Below, piece after piece: positions 62,177-64,000 of a stretch of DNA of 64,000 bases (its first letter is position 1; every line of letters starts with the position of its first letter). A program made the translations under genes and the position numbers. Below the pieces are notes generated by a model, which saw only the letters and a list, made by a program, of their open reading frames with translations, did no database searches and had not been told where the DNA came from. The DNA is from Microbacterium commune. Lineage in GTDB: Bacteria; Actinomycetota; Actinomycetes; Actinomycetales; Microbacteriaceae. The stretch lies in contig NZ_JACSPX010000001.1 in NCBI RefSeq assembly GCF_014836945.1, forward strand, positions 1,139,510 through 1,203,509, in the 5' to 3' direction.

Positions 62177-62260
62177 TGCGCGAGGGGGGACTTGAACCCC
62201 CACGCCCTTGCGAGCACTGGCACCTGAAGCCAGCGCGTCTACCTATTCCGCCACTCGCGC
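62177..62260 (-). tRNA. tRNA-Leu (CAG)
   Basis: An 84-base class II tRNA on the minus strand. Acceptor stem GCGCGAG/CTCGCGC with discriminator A; anticodon stem CTGGC/GCCAG with loop TTCAGGT, anticodon CAG, reading CUG. A long variable arm and GGTTCAAGTCC T-loop are present. CCA is not encoded. A TAGCCT box at 62297-62292 may be its -10. Confidence 0.95.
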
Positions 62261-62399
62261 ATCGTCTCGTTCCGGAGAACTCAACCTCGAAAGGCTATCA
62301 CGATGGACGGCGTGCTTCGAACCGCTCCGACCTCGAGAAGCGGTTATCCAGCCCGCCTGACTACGATGGCCCTACCGGTCGGCATGCCAGAGGAACCTC

Positions 62400-63083
62400 G
62401 TGGGACTACTTGACAGCTTTGAGAAAGGTCTGGAACGCGCTGTGAACAGCGCGTTCGCCAAGACCTTCCGCAGCGGCATCCAGCCGGTGGAGATCGCCTC
62501 GGCGCTGCGGCGCGAGGCCGACACGAACGCGGCTGTGGTGAGCCGCGACCGCATCATCACCCCCAGCGACTACCTCGTGCGGCTCAGCCCGGACGATCAC
62601 GAGCGGATGCGCACGCTCGGCCGCGCGCTGCACGAAGAGCTCTTCGCGCTGATGACCACGCACGCCCGCGCGCAGGGCTACAGCTTCGCCGGCCCGCTGC
62701 ACATCTCGATGGAGGCCGACGAGAGCCTGGCCACCGGCATCGTGCGGGTGAACTGCTCCTCCGTCGAGAGCACCGTCGACTGGCAGGGTGTCGTCGAGAT
62801 CGACGGCCGCCGGCATCCGCTCACCAGCGCCCGCACGGTGATCGGCCGCGGCGGCGACGCCGACATCACCATCTCCGATGCGGGCTCCAGCCGTCGTCAC
62901 GCCGAGATCCTCTGGGACGGCGAGCGCGGGATGCTGCGCGACCTGGGTTCGACGAACGGCACCAAGGTCGATGGGCAGAAGATCCGCGAGACCGCGCTCA
63001 CGCCGGGCACATCGTTCACGATCGGCCGCACCGAGCTCACCTTCGACGTCGTCCCGGTGAACTCCGAAGGGACCGCCCGATGA
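62400..63083 (+). CDS. fhaA: DUF3662/FHA domain protein FhaA
   Basis: A 227-residue protein: an N-terminal DUF3662 domain (about 1-120, MGLLDSFEKGLERAVNSAFAK) and a C-terminal FHA domain (about 145-220, GRGGDADITISDAGSSRRHAEI, LGSTNGTKVDG) that binds phosphothreonine. In relatives it is phosphorylated by PknB and controls cell-wall synthesis at the poles. GTG start with AGAGG ahead. First gene of the fhaA-fhaB-PP2C series. Confidence 0.93.
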   Translation: MGLLDSFEKGLERAVNSAFAKTFRSGIQPVEIASALRREADTNAAVVSRDRIITPSDYLVRLSPDDHERMRTLGRALHEELFALMTTHARAQGYSFAGPLHISMEADESLATGIVRVNCSSVESTVDWQGVVEIDGRRHPLTSARTVIGRGGDADITISDAGSSRRHAEILWDGERGMLRDLGSTNGTKVDGQKIRETALTPGTSFTIGRTELTFDVVPVNSEGTAR

Positions 63084-63163
63084 GTGCCCTTCGACTCGCT
63101 GCGCTCGCTCAGGAACCGGCTGTGGTCGCGGCCTTCCGATCCGAAGGGACCGCCCGATGAGTG
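63063..63163 (+). repeat. 24-bp direct repeat with REP-like insert between fhaA and fhaB
   Basis: TCCGAAGGGACCGCCCGATG plus AGTG occurs at 63063-63086 and again at 63140-63163. Between them are 53 bases beginning CCCTTCGACTCGCTGCGCTC. As a result the fhaA C-terminus SEGTAR and the overlapping ATGA are present twice, making a 26-codon frame from 63080 to 63160 whose stop overlaps the fhaB start. Confidence 0.92.
63080..63160 (+). CDS. 26-residue bridging reading frame
   Basis: ATG overlaps the fhaA stop (ATGA) and its own stop overlaps the fhaB ATG the same way. It encodes MSALRLAALAQEPAVVAAF then RSEGTAR. It arose from the duplication described at 63063-63163 and probably serves only to keep ribosomes moving from fhaA to fhaB. 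No family. Confidence 0.35.
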   Translation: MSALRLAALAQEPAVVAAFRSEGTAR

Positions 63164-63648
63164 AACTCGTGCTCCTGCTGCTGCGCATCGGCTTCCTGGT
63201 GCTGCTGTGGTTCTTCGTGTTCGGTGTCGTCTACTCACTCCGCGCCGACCTGTTCGGCGTCCGGGTGCGCAAGATGCCGGCCGGTGAAGCGGCCGCTGCT
63301 CCCCCGGCCTCCCCCGCCCCCACGCCGGCGCGTGAGCCGTCGAACGGCCGGGCTCCCACCCACCTGATCATCACCTCCGGCCCCAAGGCCGGGCTCGAGG
63401 TGCCGCTGGGCTCGGCGGACTCGCTGTCGATCGGCCGATCCAGCGAGTCGGGCCTCGTGATCCGCGACGACTACACCTCCAGCCACCATGCGCGACTGTC
63501 CAAGCGCGGCGACATCTGGACCATCCAGGATCTGGACTCCACCAACGGCACCTATCTCGACGGGCGACGCCTGGGCGACAAGCCCCTCCAGGTCGCGATC
63601 GGAACCCCCATCAAGGTGGGCGCCACGACCTTCGAGCTGCGATCCTAA
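63157..63648 (+). CDS. fhaB: FHA domain membrane protein FhaB/FipA
   Basis: A 163-residue protein with one N-terminal helix (about 3-25), a Pro/Ala linker and a C-terminal FHA domain (about 70-160: SIGRSSESGLVIRDDYTSSHHARL, LDSTNGTYLDG). It recruits phosphorylated partners of the PknA/PknB cell-division kinases. ATG overlaps the bridging frame by four bases. Confidence 0.93.
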   Translation: MSELVLLLLRIGFLVLLWFFVFGVVYSLRADLFGVRVRKMPAGEAAAAPPASPAPTPAREPSNGRAPTHLIITSGPKAGLEVPLGSADSLSIGRSSESGLVIRDDYTSSHHARLSKRGDIWTIQDLDSTNGTYLDGRRLGDKPLQVAIGTPIKVGATTFELRS

Positions 63649-63662
63649 GGTCCCGCATCCAG

Positions 63663-64000
<338 letters not shown>

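Overview
The window is high-GC actinobacterial DNA. Codon usage, the small Leu-tRNA without an encoded CCA, NucS, the FHA/PP2C start of a pknB-type cluster, a fused MnhA-B antiporter subunit and the osmoprotectant systems all fit Microbacteriaceae, most likely Microbacterium or a close relative. That assignment is inference from gene content; no marker gene was compared. The region is chromosomal. I see no insertion sequence, prophage, rRNA or CRISPR array.

Layout. 84-3307 (-): ProU-type glycine betaine/proline importer. 3679-9275: an rRNA methyltransferase divergent from a TetR/ABC exporter operon and a DUF5107 protein. 9577-12433: MerR regulator, D-amino-acid dehydrogenase and divergent Lrp. 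12464-17153 (-): sugar operon SIS isomerase, ROK kinase, PfkB kinase, class II aldolase, DeoR repressor. 17279-19310: chorismate mutase, an EYTD-repeat protein and an AI-2E/PerM transporter. 19374-22529 (-): a second, OpuC/Osm-type osmoprotectant importer. 22633-26631 (-): flavin disulfide reductase, beta-propeller lactonase, purA. 26921-33252 (+): MoxR/DUF58/two VWA membrane operon. 33302-40452: FAD-Rieske oxidoreductase, BadF kinase/manA/esterase, ZIP-like transporter, argG. 40641-50069 (+): TetR with two YhgE/Pip giants, penicillin acylase, hydrolase. 50287-56593 (-): complete Mrp Na+/H+ antiporter. 56698-62106: LacI/MFS pair, nucS, HAD phosphatase, cold-shock protein, CsbD and a small family protein. 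62177-64000: tRNA-Leu, then fhaA, fhaB and a PP2C phosphatase cut by the window end.

The theme not explained by genes is repeat biology. A 66-67 bp palindrome occurs five times intact and once cut by the window edge. It has two 26-bp arms; each arm folds on its own and the two loops are complementary. It carries no stop codon in any of six frames. Two copies lie in frame inside genes (a PfkB kinase and a lactonase), adding the same peptide, GADTPDVG...RPTSGVSAP, to two unrelated proteins. This resembles the protein-coding palindromic elements of Rickettsia. At least three further palindrome types occur between genes.

Many genes appear to be transcribed as leaderless mRNAs: a TANNNT -10 box sits 5-7 nt before the start codon in at least ten cases. 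Osmotic and ionic homeostasis (two betaine importers plus Mrp) and sugar catabolism are the main physiological themes.
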